From positions 182,928-246,927 of the forward strand of contig NZ_KB893649.1 in the NCBI RefSeq assembly GCF_000374125.1: a DNA stretch of 64,000 nucleotides. The letters are read 5' to 3'. The first letter of the stretch is position 1. Each line of letters starts with the position of its first letter. Shown here piece after piece: positions 7,007-16,138 of this stretch. Under the pieces are notes generated by a model. It searched no databases, was not told the origin of the DNA, and saw nothing but the letters and a program-made list of their open reading frames with translations. The position numbers were made by a program, and so were the translations under genes. The stretch comes from Niabella aurantiaca DSM 17617. GTDB taxonomy: Bacteria; Bacteroidota; Bacteroidia; Chitinophagales; Chitinophagaceae.

Positions 7007-8821
7007 CTAAACCATCTCCTGCATATCCACCAGCTTCCTGTAAATACCCCCTTCGATCTGCATCAGTTCCTTATGTGCGCCCCGTTCTGCAATTTCGCCT
7101 TTATTGAGCACGATGATCTCATCTGCGTGGCGTACGGTACTTAACCGGTGGGCAATTACCAGCGAAGTCCGGTTTTTCATCATATTATTGATGGCGTCCT
7201 GTACCAGGCGTTCGCTTTCCGTATCGAGGGAAGAAGTAGCTTCGTCAAGAATGAGGATGGGCGGGTTTTTGAGGACCGCCCGGGCAATGGTCAGCCGTTG
7301 TTTTTCGCCTCCGCTTAATTTAGCGCCCCTGTCGCCGATATTGGTATCAAACTGTTCAGGCTTATGTTCTATAAACCGCCAGGCATTTGCAACTTTGGCG
7401 GCGCTTTCAATTTCACTCAATGGCGCATCGGGGTCGGAAAGCGTAATATTATTGCCAATGGTATCGTTAAACAGGATGGGCTCCTGGCTTACGATACCAA
7501 TTTGTTTTCTTATAGATTCGATGCTGTAGTCCCTGATATTGACGCCATCAAAGAGGATCTCGCCTGAGGTTACATCATGAAAACGGGGTACCAGGTCTGC
7601 CAGCGTGCTCTTTCCCGCACCGCTGCTGCCCACCAGCGCCACGGTCTTTCCTTTGGGAATAAACAGGTTGATGTTTTTAAGGATGGGCGTTTCATTGTAT
7701 GAAAACGACACATTTCTAAACTCGATGCCTTCGTTGAATACCTCCAGTTTCTTCGTACCGGTATCTTCTACTTTTTCCGGTGTGGTTAACAGCGCTTCAA
7801 TACGCTCCACAGCAGCGGCACCTTCCCGCACCCTGAAAAAGGATGAGGCCAGGGATTTGGCCGGGTTGATCATCATCGCAAATATGGCTATAAATGCGAT
7901 CAGATCGCCGGGGCCGAGGGAGTTGCCGTTAAGAATCAGGTTGGCGCCAAAATAAATGATCACACAGAGTACCACTACACCTAAAAGCTCTGTAAGCGGC
8001 GATGCCAGGTCCCTGCGGGCCGCCATTTTCTTATTGATGCCCAGCAAGGTATTGTTGAGGGTAACAAAGCGGTTGTTCAGGATCTTTTCCGCGGTAAATG
8101 CCTTGATGATCCGGATCCCTGTAAGGGTTTCATCCAGTATGGACAGGGTATCGCCCACCCGCAGCGATGCCGCGTTGCTTTGTTTTTTAAGGGTGCGGCT
8201 GATGCGGCCGATGATAAAGGCCGTTGCAGGCAACAGAACCAGCAAAAACACCGAAAGGCCGGGGCTGATGGCCACCATCCCAACAAGATAGCTGATCACC
8301 ATCACCGGGTCTTTGATCAACCCTTCCATGGTATTTACAATGGAACTTTCTACCATGTTGGCATCATTGGTCATGCGGCTCATGATATCGCCTTTTTTCT
8401 GCTCGGAAAAATAGCCCACCGGCAGGTTCAGTACTTTGGCATAAAGATCATTTTTGAGATGGATGATGATGGAGCTCCTTACCGGTACCGAAATCAGCGA
8501 GGACACATACAACAACAGGTTTTTTAGAAATACTGAAATGACCACCAGCATGCAACAGAGCAGCACGGCATGCATTTGCTGCCCACTGTTAACCAATTTT
8601 GTCAATTCCTCACCGATATAATGCCCGCCCGGGATCTTGTTCAGTATATCTTGCCCGCCAATACCATCCACCTTAAAAATGAGCGACATTAACGGCGCCA
8701 GCATTCCCAAAGAAACCACTGATAATGAAGATGCTATAATAGTAATAGAAACATACAGGACGATCTTCCCCTTGTAATAACCGATATACTTAAATAAGCG
8801 ACTGAATTTTTTTAGGCCCAT
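7007..8821 (-). CDS. ABC transporter, fused permease/ATPase (MsbA-like)
   Basis: A 604-residue half-transporter that would work as a homodimer at the inner membrane, exporting a lipid or glycolipid. It has an N-terminal six-helix ABC exporter domain (about residues 15-330), then the ATPase: Walker A GSSGAGKST (398-406), Q-loop VSQEPILFND, signature LSGGEKQR (502-509), Walker B ILILDEATSS (from 522) and switch His in IAHRLST. The topology fits MsbA/lipid A flippase-like and multidrug exporters; I cannot tell these apart from sequence alone. The neighbouring glycosyltransferase genes favour export of a lipid-linked glycan or lipid A. A TAACTTTG box lies at 8845-8852. Confidence 0.9.
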   Translation of the reverse strand: MGLKKFSRLFKYIGYYKGKIVLYVSITIIASSLSVVSLGMLAPLMSLIFKVDGIGGQDILNKIPGGHYIGEELTKLVNSGQQMHAVLLCCMLVVISVFLKNLLLYVSSLISVPVRSSIIIHLKNDLYAKVLNLPVGYFSEQKKGDIMSRMTNDANMVESSIVNTMEGLIKDPVMVISYLVGMVAISPGLSVFLLVLLPATAFIIGRISRTLKKQSNAASLRVGDTLSILDETLTGIRIIKAFTAEKILNNRFVTLNNTLLGINKKMAARRDLASPLTELLGVVVLCVIIYFGANLILNGNSLGPGDLIAFIAIFAMMINPAKSLASSFFRVREGAAAVERIEALLTTPEKVEDTGTKKLEVFNEGIEFRNVSFSYNETPILKNINLFIPKGKTVALVGSSGAGKSTLADLVPRFHDVTSGEILFDGVNIRDYSIESIRKQIGIVSQEPILFNDTIGNNITLSDPDAPLSEIESAAKVANAWRFIEHKPEQFDTNIGDRGAKLSGGEKQRLTIARAVLKNPPILILDEATSSLDTESERLVQDAINNMMKNRTSLVIAHRLSTVRHADEIIVLNKGEIAERGAHKELMQIEGGIYRKLVDMQEMV

Positions 8822-8844
8822 CCGCGTTCATTCATTAAAACGCG

Positions 8845-8852
8845 CAAAGTTA
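8845..8852 (-). promoter_or_regulatory. -7 promoter box of the ABC transporter
   Basis: The minus strand reads TAACTTTG, a perfect -7 match, 24 nt upstream of the start codon. Confidence 0.55.
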
Positions 8853-9116
8853 CGAGAAAATGTGGCATCCGTTTCATTTTACCCGCTACGGATGCTATTG
8901 AAATTCCGGGATCGCTTAAAACGCTACCGCTTTTTGAGCTCCATAAGCACAACATAGGAAAAGTTTAACAGAGTAAATTCCTCCGTTCCTTTGATTGGTA
9001 CCAGACAGGACCAGATGTCTAATTTCTATAACGGACTTCTGCAAACCAATCAACAAAATGAGCGGCTACTGCTCTAATGCTTACCGGGAACTATGAATTA
9101 TTGTTATCGACCGTAT

Positions 9117-9803
9117 CTATTTTGCAATAACCGCGGTTCCCCAGGGGTCACAAATAGGGATAAAAGGTATTCTATGCTCTTTACAATATTCCGTAACAGC
9201 TCTTTTTGCGCCTTTATATTCGCCATTGTTATAGTCATGTATAAAAATAAATCCCCCTTGAGATAATCGCGGATAGAAATATTTCAAACCTTCATAAATC
9301 GGCTTATACAGGTCAGCATCAAGGGAAACGAAAGCGAAGTTTTCATTAAGATCGCCTATAGAGTCAGGAAAATAACCTTTTTTTATCACACAGTTATCAC
9401 GATATTTCATCTTATCCAATACCAATTCGATAGTGGTGTCAGAAAAATCCTGTGTTCCGGGACTATAGTTGTTTTTTGTTTCTATGACTACATCTTCCAC
9501 CGAAAATCCTTCAAAAGTGTCAAAAAGATATAAACGTCTATCGGGGAACGCTTCATTCATATATTTGGCAAAATCTCCCCGATACACACCAAGCTCAGCG
9601 ACAGCTCCGGGAATATTGTTCACCCTTATCTCTTCAGCCACGAGTTCAAGAGTACTTATCCGCACATATCCTAAATGAACAGGAATATAAAACAATCGTT
9701 CCCTGTCCAGCGCTTGCATTGATTCCTCAAGAATAAATTTGTTTTTGTTGATGTATCGATCAACGACTTTGGCATCCTGCTTATTTTTTTTAAAGAATCC
9801 CAT
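9117..9803 (-). CDS. TylF/MycF-type class I methyltransferase
   Basis: A 228-residue SAM-dependent methyltransferase. I use ATG 9803 (MGFFKKNKQDAKVVDRY) rather than the upstream ATG at 9866, whose extra 21 residues look non-homologous. Family signatures are GAVAELGVYRGDFAKYMNEAFPDRRLYLFDTFEGF (SAM-binding motif I and II), FVSLDADLYKPIYEGLKYFYPRL, and GGFIFIHDYNNGEYKGAKRAV with the metal-binding Asp residues. TylF/MycF proteins O-methylate sugars. Within this locus the likely target is a sugar of the surface glycan made by the neighbouring glycosyltransferases (inference). It lies 129 nt after the upstream glycosyltransferase. Confidence 0.85.
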   Translation of the reverse strand: MGFFKKNKQDAKVVDRYINKNKFILEESMQALDRERLFYIPVHLGYVRISTLELVAEEIRVNNIPGAVAELGVYRGDFAKYMNEAFPDRRLYLFDTFEGFSVEDVVIETKNNYSPGTQDFSDTTIELVLDKMKYRDNCVIKKGYFPDSIGDLNENFAFVSLDADLYKPIYEGLKYFYPRLSQGGFIFIHDYNNGEYKGAKRAVTEYCKEHRIPFIPICDPWGTAVIAK

Positions 9804-9932
9804 TCTTTGTGTATTGTATGTTGTGTAATATACAAAAAGCGGATCAGATATTTCAATGCATAGCATTTTTCAGTTCCTGACAGGACAAAAATGTCTCGCT
9901 CCTGCTTAACCCTAACGAATTGATACCTGAAC

Positions 9933-11210
9933 TCAGCCTTCTAACAAATCATCATATACCTTTTTTCGTATTATCGATGTAACCCGCTCGCTGTGATAGC
10001 TTTCAATAAATTTACGTGCCTCCATCGAAACAGAAGCATACAGTTCCGTATGATTAGCAAGTTGCTGTAATGCGGCAATAAAATCGGTTTCTTCTTCAAC
10101 AATAAAAATATTTTCGCCATTTTCAGCCCCTTCCATTCCTTCACATGCCAGGAGCGTCGTAACAACCGGTACTCCCATAGCCATTGATTGAAGAATTTTA
10201 ATGCGGATTCCGCCTCCGCCTAAGCGTATTGGGGAAATAAGTATGGCCCCGTTCAGCAAGTCTGTCAGATCATCAAGAAATCCGGTAAAAACAACTTCAG
10301 GGTAGTTCATCTTAAACGATTCTTCCCATATTCCTGTTACATAAACTTTCAATCCTGTCTGGTTGAAAACAGATGGATACATTGCATCAAGAAACCATTT
10401 CAGCCCATCCTCATTAGGCGGATGTCCCTGCGAGCCCAAAAACACAATCCGCTCTGCTTTTGTTTTCCGCGGTTCCGCTAAAGAATGAGCATAAAACATA
10501 TCAGGAACGGCGGTCGGCCACATTCTAAGTTTTGCTTCATTTACCCCCTCTTTCAACTGTTCAAAATCATTCCGGTTCAAAACCAATACCCGGTCATACA
10601 AGTTCATTAGGTTGAGCTCTGTAAACTTCACGGTATTGATCACATGCGAGGCATAAAGACTCTTATCATTGTATAATCTGAAATAGTCCTGCATTATAAG
10701 ATACCGGTTCTCATGTTGAAAAAAAACCGTTTTTGATGATTGTGGCAACGAATGAATCAACGGAAGAAGATCGCTATATTCTACCTGAACAATATCAAAT
10801 GCTTTTCTCAAAAAAAGTGTTTCAAGGACATCAAGCATTTCCCGATCAAGCGGCAAAAACGGATAATGTCTGTGTGGATTCGATAATCCTTGTCCATGTC
10901 GCCTTTTTCTTTTTTTGACGTTTTTGATGAATCGGGATATTCTTTTTGCAATGGAAAGTCTTTTCTTGGATGCATGATTGGCCATGACTCCTTTACCGTA
11001 AATGGGCAATATTTCCACTTCCGGCCACATCGCCTGTAATGTTTCCACATGGACCTTTTCTGCCACAGCAACCTTAAAGATCAACGTAATATTATAAAAT
11101 TTCCTCAAATCATTGATCTGTCCAAAAACGCCAAAACGGCCGCCATCCGACACAGGAAAAGGGCAAAGAAAGGTAATTACTGCAACGTTGGGTTTGGCTT
11201 GAATATTCAT
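9933..11210 (-). CDS. Glycosyltransferase family 4-like protein
   Basis: A 425-residue GT-B enzyme. The N-domain starts with a Rossmann strand and glycine-rich loop (VAVITFLCPFPVSDGGRFGV). The C-domain has IVFLGSQGHPPNEDGLKWFLD, GFLDDLTDLLNGAILISPIRLGGGGIRIKILQSMAMGVPVV and ACEGMEGAENGENIFI, the usual nucleotide-sugar site with the E/G-rich motif of GT4/GT1. No transmembrane segment is evident, so it is cytosolic or peripheral. Donor and acceptor cannot be deduced. It sits in a same-strand run of glycan genes, 66 nt past the DUF5672 gene. Confidence 0.88.
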   Translation of the reverse strand: MNIQAKPNVAVITFLCPFPVSDGGRFGVFGQINDLRKFYNITLIFKVAVAEKVHVETLQAMWPEVEILPIYGKGVMANHASKKRLSIAKRISRFIKNVKKRKRRHGQGLSNPHRHYPFLPLDREMLDVLETLFLRKAFDIVQVEYSDLLPLIHSLPQSSKTVFFQHENRYLIMQDYFRLYNDKSLYASHVINTVKFTELNLMNLYDRVLVLNRNDFEQLKEGVNEAKLRMWPTAVPDMFYAHSLAEPRKTKAERIVFLGSQGHPPNEDGLKWFLDAMYPSVFNQTGLKVYVTGIWEESFKMNYPEVVFTGFLDDLTDLLNGAILISPIRLGGGGIRIKILQSMAMGVPVVTTLLACEGMEGAENGENIFIVEEETDFIAALQQLANHTELYASVSMEARKFIESYHSERVTSIIRKKVYDDLLEG

Positions 11211-11275
11211 AAAATTTACTAATCAGTCAGTGAACCTCTTTCGTTTAAAGAACGCTTTTTTACTGTCCCTTTATT

Positions 11276-12076
11276 TTAAAATATTGCATACCCCGCCTGC
11301 CGGATGTATGGGCGCCAAAAATCAGGATAAACATTTAACCCATGTAGGCCAAACGGTAAATCATTCTTCATAAACTTCATGGCGAGTTCCGGCTGTTGCT
11401 CAATAGAAAAATGAACTGCGATGCGGTAACCGGGAATATGCAATCTCTTCTTTTTCCGGTTAACTTCAAGCGACCAAAATACATCCTCGTTAAAGAACTT
11501 ACTTTCGTTATTTGCATTGTAGAAATCAATCAGAGCACGCTCTGATTTACACAAATTGTAAAACTTTTCAACCCGCCTCAAAGAAAACCCCCCGTTCCCT
11601 ACACGATTGTAAAATTGCCATATTGTCGGGAGCATACTATTGGGTTGCTTCCGGTTAGAACGGTGATGCAGGTACGATCGAATTCTATGTTTCCATTTAT
11701 CCCGTTCTATCCACGGAGCTCCGATATAATCAAATCCCTGCTCGCACCAAATCAACAATTCATCTTTAAATACAAAAGCATCAAGTTGGTAGATCAGTAT
11801 AAAATCATAGTCCAAAAAGCGTTCATAAAATTCAGCGGATAGCATCAGGTTATTATACCCTTTTATATCCCTAAAGAAATGGCTGGGGAACGTTTCTACC
11901 CGATATCTGTTCTCCTTTAAAAAGGGGGTATAAGTAGTAAGTTCGAGTCCTTCCGGCCTTATTAAAAAAAGTGAATGGTCTCCTAAGATCTTACAGCATT
12001 GTTTCAGGCTTGCCTCCTCATACGCCTCCAAAGTAGTTTTGTAAACAGGAATAACTACTGCAACTCTATTTGACAT
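11276..12076 (-). CDS. DUF5672 family protein (glycan locus)
   Basis: A 266-residue protein matching DUF5672. I start it at ATG 12076 (MSNRVAVVIPVYKTTLEAYE), because the upstream extension to 12139 adds unrelated residues. Visible features are a glycosyltransferase-like VVIPVYK start, FLDYDFILIYQLDAFVFKDEL (a DxD-like acidic site), YIGAPWIERDKW, VGNGGFSLRRVEKFYNLC and ESKFFNEDVFWSL. The family is associated with glycan gene clusters and probably has a GT-A fold; the activity is not established. It is flanked on both sides by GT4 genes on the same strand. Confidence 0.85.
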   Translation of the reverse strand: MSNRVAVVIPVYKTTLEAYEEASLKQCCKILGDHSLFLIRPEGLELTTYTPFLKENRYRVETFPSHFFRDIKGYNNLMLSAEFYERFLDYDFILIYQLDAFVFKDELLIWCEQGFDYIGAPWIERDKWKHRIRSYLHHRSNRKQPNSMLPTIWQFYNRVGNGGFSLRRVEKFYNLCKSERALIDFYNANNESKFFNEDVFWSLEVNRKKKRLHIPGYRIAVHFSIEQQPELAMKFMKNDLPFGLHGLNVYPDFWRPYIRQAGYAIF

Positions 12077-12197
12077 GGGGACATTTAGCGATGAATGAAT
12101 GTACAATTTCCAAAAACATAGTGACAACAAATTTAGCAAAAGTATGTTTCACTTTGCTGATCCTGGTCAGCAATTTTGATAACCTTATCATTTCTGC

Positions 12198-13481
12198 TTA
12201 GCCGGTAACGCCTTGGTCGACACACGTAGGTTTCCTTAGGGTTTGCTTTGGTATGGTACGCAACGTAGTTTTTGTTTTTGAATCAGCACATTTTGACAAT
12301 TCAAAAATCGAATCCAGGTTATCATACCCTTTATTTAAGCTAAAGAACCGGTTAAAAGTGGCTTTCGCCTGGCTGGCAACCATATTCCTGTACTGGCTAT
12401 CCTCCACAAGCTTCACGATGTATGCAGCAAACATTCCCGGGGTATCTCCCCGAAGGCATCCATTATCAAACTTAAGAGGGATCCCGTCCAGTCCCCGCAG
12501 ATTACAGACTACCGGCAAACCAAAAGACATAGCTTCCACTACTTTAACCTTAATGCCGGTTCCTTCGAGCATTGGGCAGATCGCCATATTCGCATTGCTG
12601 TAATAATCGTGCAGATCATCTACAAACAAATGCTTTTCTACATTGGGATAGTTTGGAAAATGATTACAAATAAGACCAATAACACATATTTTCAAATCTT
12701 TTGGCAGCATGGGATACACCTGCTCAAAAAACCAATTTATAGAGCTCTTATTATTCGGATTATCACTCGCCACATAAATCAAATCATACTTTCTATTGCT
12801 TCGAACCTCATCCATCGATTTGTGAGTATTGCCAAACATTACAGGAACAAACCGATGCTTAGCTGTCAAAAACTGACTAAACAAATAATACTCATCCATC
12901 GAAATAGACCATACTTCATCAAACATGGACAGTAATTCTATCTCGCGTTCAAGTGTAGGGCCCAGCTTAAATCCTGAACGCTCTTTAAACTGAACGGTCA
13001 TGAAATCATGAGTGTCAATGATCAATTTCGCTTCGTTCAGATATGGATTATCGCAGATAAGATTTGCCCAGGTAACATAACTAATGATGATGATATCATA
13101 TTTGTTCTTCTGCAGAATCTGATCGAACTGGTTTTGTAAATAGGAGTTCGTATGGTCAACGATTGGCGATCGCCCGCTTAAGAGCTTTCTTTTACGAAAA
13201 AAATTGGTCAGCTTCCATTTAAAATAATAGCGAAATTTATTCTTTCTTGGCATTTTAGTAACACCAACGTATAAACCATAATCGGGAAACCGCTGTTTAA
13301 ATGCATTATCATCAAATTGATTCCAGCCTGCAACCTCTTTGACACTCATAAAATCTACCTCAAAGAATGCTGACCGGCTTTCAAAATATTCCAGAAATTG
13401 AAGGGTACGCGTCCGGCATCCATGATCTTTTCGTAGTGGCGGATCGGGCATGAAGTAGAGTACTCTTTTTTTGCGATTCAT
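12198..13481 (-). CDS. Glycosyltransferase family 4-like protein (paralog 1)
   Basis: A 427-residue GT-B glycosyltransferase starting MNRKKRVLYFMPDPPLRKDHG. It shares a full-length pattern with the next gene upstream: LIIDTHDFMTVQ, ELLSMFDEVWSISMDEYYLFSQF, YDLIYVASDNPNNKSSINWFFEQVYP, and ANMAICPMLEGTGIKVKVVEAMSFGLPVVCNLRGLDGIP. The last of these is the nucleotide-sugar-binding region. The two genes therefore look like a tandem duplication that has diverged in acceptor. The DNA is visibly AT-richer than flanking housekeeping genes. A 303-nt gap separates it from the upstream paralog, so it may have its own promoter. Confidence 0.88.
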   Translation of the reverse strand: MNRKKRVLYFMPDPPLRKDHGCRTRTLQFLEYFESRSAFFEVDFMSVKEVAGWNQFDDNAFKQRFPDYGLYVGVTKMPRKNKFRYYFKWKLTNFFRKRKLLSGRSPIVDHTNSYLQNQFDQILQKNKYDIIIISYVTWANLICDNPYLNEAKLIIDTHDFMTVQFKERSGFKLGPTLEREIELLSMFDEVWSISMDEYYLFSQFLTAKHRFVPVMFGNTHKSMDEVRSNRKYDLIYVASDNPNNKSSINWFFEQVYPMLPKDLKICVIGLICNHFPNYPNVEKHLFVDDLHDYYSNANMAICPMLEGTGIKVKVVEAMSFGLPVVCNLRGLDGIPLKFDNGCLRGDTPGMFAAYIVKLVEDSQYRNMVASQAKATFNRFFSLNKGYDNLDSIFELSKCADSKTKTTLRTIPKQTLRKPTCVDQGVTG

Positions 13482-13784
13482 TACCGTTCAGTAGTTTATA
13501 TACTTTCCGTATATCGTTTTTCAATAAAATGTTATTTAGAGCTCGGGCAGCCCTATACTTTTCTATAAACGACGAAAGAGGCCGTTTCGCAACAAAAGAG
13601 TTGTATTTATTTGTTAAAAAAAATCAAAGAGTCATTAGCAGTCGGTGTCTTCTATTGTTGTTCATTAGGCATCCGGATGTCAACAGGGCCGTTTCACTAA
13701 CAGGGTCATCTAACACAGCATTTGAAACGCCTTTAATTTGGATTAGTTATACAGAACATAAAAAAACCTAAAGTGCGTGTCCTT
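13482..13784. other. Spacer between tandem glycosyltransferase paralogs
   Basis: No gene can be supported. An 80-codon plus-strand frame at 13529-13771 lacks recognisable features and runs against both neighbours. No perfect -7 box was seen for the downstream paralog. Confidence 0.4.
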
Positions 13785-14945
13785 CTAAACCTCTAAAGCC
13801 TCCGTCATGATACGAAAAAAGGTTTCTTTTGTATGATTCTTTTGAAAAAAAGATCCTGCCTGTGCGCTCACTTTTTTATAATGATCCGGCATAGATAACA
13901 GTTCTTGAATGGCCCGGGCAAAATCTGTTGCGGATCGCGCTACTATACATCCGTTCTCTGTCTTATTGACCAACCCGTCCACTCCCCGAGGGCTGCATAC
14001 CACAGGCAGACCATAAGAAAGAGCTTCGATCACTTTTATTTTTACCCCGGTACCGCTGAGCATAGGGCAAATGGCCAGCTTTGCTCTGGAATAGAATGCC
14101 CCCAAAGAATCCGTATAGGGAATTTTTTTTATATTTTCTTTGTCCGGAATATATTGATGAATACCACCGATAACGCACCACTGGAAAGACGGATTTATAA
14201 GGGGGTATACTTCCCTGAAAAACCAATCGGCGGCTTTGAGGTTATGGCGATTATCACTGGCAACATAAAGAATATCGTAACTCTTTTCCGTTTCTGCAAT
14301 AGCAGTGTGATCATCCGTGCAAAACGGTACAAGGACCGTTTCTTTCTTTGAAAATTGACGAAACAGATACTGTTCCTCCGCCGAAATGGCCCAGATCTTA
14401 TCGAAATAATTTAGCCGCTTCATCTCGTCACCAAACGCCTGCCCGATATCGAATTTCTTCCAGACTTGTTCTTGTGCTGTTAAAAAATCATGGGTATCTA
14501 TAATAAGCTCCGCCCCTCTCACACAGGGGTTGCTTTTAATCAGATCTCCCCAATGAGCATAGCTGATCACAATATAATCATATGTATTGGCCCTTAGTAT
14601 GTTATTAAACAAATATTGGTTATACGTGGTTACAAAACTGGGAAGTGATCGTCGCGGCGATAAATCCCTCCACAGCCGCTGCATGCGATAGCGCAGCCAC
14701 TGATCCAATTGTTGCATAGAACCAGGCTTTCTCCGGAGGCTATAAATATTACGAACCCGCTTCATTTGCTGCATTGCCTCTCTCTCTTCACTGCTCATCG
14801 GAGCACCCCAGGTGTCTTCGCTGTGAACATAATCTACCGTTATACCGTTCCGGTGAAACGCTTCAAGCAAACCCCAGGCCCTGGTATGCGCCCCGGCATT
14901 GTTTTTCATAATATTGAACGGGATAAAATACAGCAGGGTCTTCAT
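13785..14945 (-). CDS. Glycosyltransferase family 4-like protein (paralog 2)
   Basis: A 386-residue GT-B glycosyltransferase, MKTLLYFIPFNIMKNNAGAH at the start. It is paralogous to the 12198-13481 gene: LIIDTHDFLTAQ, LNYFDKIWAISAEEQYLFRQF, YDILYVASDNRHNLKAADWFF, and AKLAICPMLSGTGVKIKVIEALSYGLPVVCSPRGVDGLV align in the same order. The C-terminal region carries the donor-binding site. It lies 48 nt downstream of the GT2 gene and is likely co-transcribed with it. The sugar specificity is unknown. Confidence 0.88.
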   Translation of the reverse strand: MKTLLYFIPFNIMKNNAGAHTRAWGLLEAFHRNGITVDYVHSEDTWGAPMSSEEREAMQQMKRVRNIYSLRRKPGSMQQLDQWLRYRMQRLWRDLSPRRSLPSFVTTYNQYLFNNILRANTYDYIVISYAHWGDLIKSNPCVRGAELIIDTHDFLTAQEQVWKKFDIGQAFGDEMKRLNYFDKIWAISAEEQYLFRQFSKKETVLVPFCTDDHTAIAETEKSYDILYVASDNRHNLKAADWFFREVYPLINPSFQWCVIGGIHQYIPDKENIKKIPYTDSLGAFYSRAKLAICPMLSGTGVKIKVIEALSYGLPVVCSPRGVDGLVNKTENGCIVARSATDFARAIQELLSMPDHYKKVSAQAGSFFQKNHTKETFFRIMTEALEV

Positions 14946-14993
14946 TCTTCTTTCCGGGAGCTAAGTCATACAGGGAATTAAAAAAAGATACGT

Positions 14994-15794
14994 TTATGCC
15001 TCCATATACCCGTTGGTCCGGTAGCTGTATTTGTACTGCACGGTTTCCCGGTATATTTTTTCATTGGTGCCCAGGTTGGCCCGGGAATTAAAAGTGTGAA
15101 AGATATGATATCCAACCGCAGCAAGTTTTACTTTCTTCTTTTTGATGCCGAGGTTGATCAACCGCTCACCCAGCTCGGAATCCTCCCTGCCCCAGCCCTC
15201 AAATCCGCTGTAATAGCCGTTCACTTTCACATAATCATCTTTCCAGAATGCCAGGTTACATCCTTTTATATTGTGTGATTTACGGGGATCCACAAAAAAG
15301 AAACCCGAGAAAAGAGGTACGCGCAATGCATTAAAACGGTTGGCAAGTCCCGGCATAAAGGAATGCAGCCCTTCAATATTCTTGGTACGCAACAGGTCAT
15401 GACTTCGCTGTTCGTTGATCAGCGTCCTGCTTCCCTGTACAAAATACCCCTTCCGGGCGGCCTTCATGTGATCTGCAATGAACTCGCGGTGCATGACAAT
15501 ATCCCCATCAATTTCAATGATATAGTCCGACTCGATTTCTTTTATCGCTTTATTCAGGATCAGGCTTTTACGGAAACCGCGGTCTTCGTGATACACGTGC
15601 TTTACCGGTATCCCGTGGATCTTTTTAAAGTTTTCGATGCACCACGCTGTATGCGCGTCATCGCCATCCTCCGCAATAATGATCTCATCCGGCCTCCGGC
15701 TCTGGTACAGTACACTTTTTAATACCAGTTGCAGGGCCTCCGGCCATTTGTAGGTGGAAATCATCAATGCTACCGTAAAAGGAGTTTTTTTCAT
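14994..15794 (-). CDS. Glycosyltransferase family 2 with GT7-like C-terminal region
   Basis: A 266-residue GT-A enzyme. It begins FTVALMISTYKWPEALQLVL, the classical GT2 start, followed by DEIIIAEDGDD and YIIEIDGDIVMHREFI with the DxD metal site. The C-terminal part GCNLAFWKDDYVKVNGYYSG and GWGREDSELGERLINLGI is the galactosyltransferase (Glyco_transf_7C) motif containing WGxEDxE. Its ATG overlaps the stop of a small upstream ORF by 4 nt (ATGA), so translation is probably coupled. It is predicted to add a hexose to the surface glycan made by this locus. Confidence 0.9.
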   Translation of the reverse strand: MKKTPFTVALMISTYKWPEALQLVLKSVLYQSRRPDEIIIAEDGDDAHTAWCIENFKKIHGIPVKHVYHEDRGFRKSLILNKAIKEIESDYIIEIDGDIVMHREFIADHMKAARKGYFVQGSRTLINEQRSHDLLRTKNIEGLHSFMPGLANRFNALRVPLFSGFFFVDPRKSHNIKGCNLAFWKDDYVKVNGYYSGFEGWGREDSELGERLINLGIKKKKVKLAAVGYHIFHTFNSRANLGTNEKIYRETVQYKYSYRTNGYMEA

Positions 15795-16000
15795 ATATAT
15801 TCTGTCTTTCTGCTTTTTGGTTTAGACCGGCCATCCGGTACGATCATACCCTCCAATAACAACGTAAAAAACCGCTGCATTGCAACATTTTTGTCAGTTT
15901 GATTTATTCCGGATGCCAAATTTATCAATTCTTTTACAACTTTGCGGATCGTATCATCACCCAAAGACAAAGGGGGAGATCCATCTTGTTCAGCCTGCAA
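15791..16000 (-). CDS. Small protein translationally coupled to the GT2 gene
   Basis: A 69-residue ORF with TTG start at 16000. An AGGAG sits a few bases before the TTG, unusual for this lineage, and a perfect TATCTTTG box at 16030-16037 lies upstream. The stop overlaps the GT2 start codon as ATGA. The sequence (DDTIRKVVKELINLASGINQ, NVAMQRFFTLLLEGMIVPDG, then a basic tail) reads as a helical soluble protein. I do not recognise a family. Promoter, ribosome site and overlap support a real gene; lack of recognised homology and the rare start keep the confidence moderate. Confidence 0.45.
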   Translation of the reverse strand: MQAEQDGSPPLSLGDDTIRKVVKELINLASGINQTDKNVAMQRFFTLLLEGMIVPDGRSKPKSRKTEYI

Positions 16001-16029
16001 CGCGCTCCTCTGTGCTCCTGTTTAGCTTG

Positions 16030-16037
16030 CAAAGATA
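16030..16037 (-). promoter_or_regulatory. -7 promoter box of the glycan operon
   Basis: The minus strand reads TATCTTTG, a perfect -7 match, 30 nt upstream of the TTG of the small coupled ORF. Confidence 0.5.
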
Positions 16038-16113
16038 GTTTTTTTACTGCATCAACGCGCAGAAATCAATCCGCCAGGCCCCGAAAGAAGCCACTGATTT
16101 ATCAAACTATTAT

Positions 16114-16121
16114 TAAATTTG
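16114..16121 (+). promoter_or_regulatory. -7 promoter box of the cupin gene
   Basis: TAAATTTG is a perfect TAnnTTTG match, 18 nt upstream of the ATG at 16139. This supports that start over the earlier in-frame codon at 15899. Confidence 0.6.
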
Positions 16122-16138
16122 CCCCTTATTTAGGAACT

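Noticed and set aside
11935..11955. GTTCGAGTCC, a tRNA T-arm-like string
   Set aside because: It sits inside the DUF5672 coding region and no cloverleaf can be drawn around it.
13529..13771. 80-codon plus-strand frame between the GT4 paralogs
   Set aside because: No domain, no promoter, opposite strand to the operon.
15899..16138. N-terminal extension of the cupin gene
   Set aside because: A perfect -7 box at 16114-16121 lies inside the extension, and ATG 16139 begins the conserved domain.
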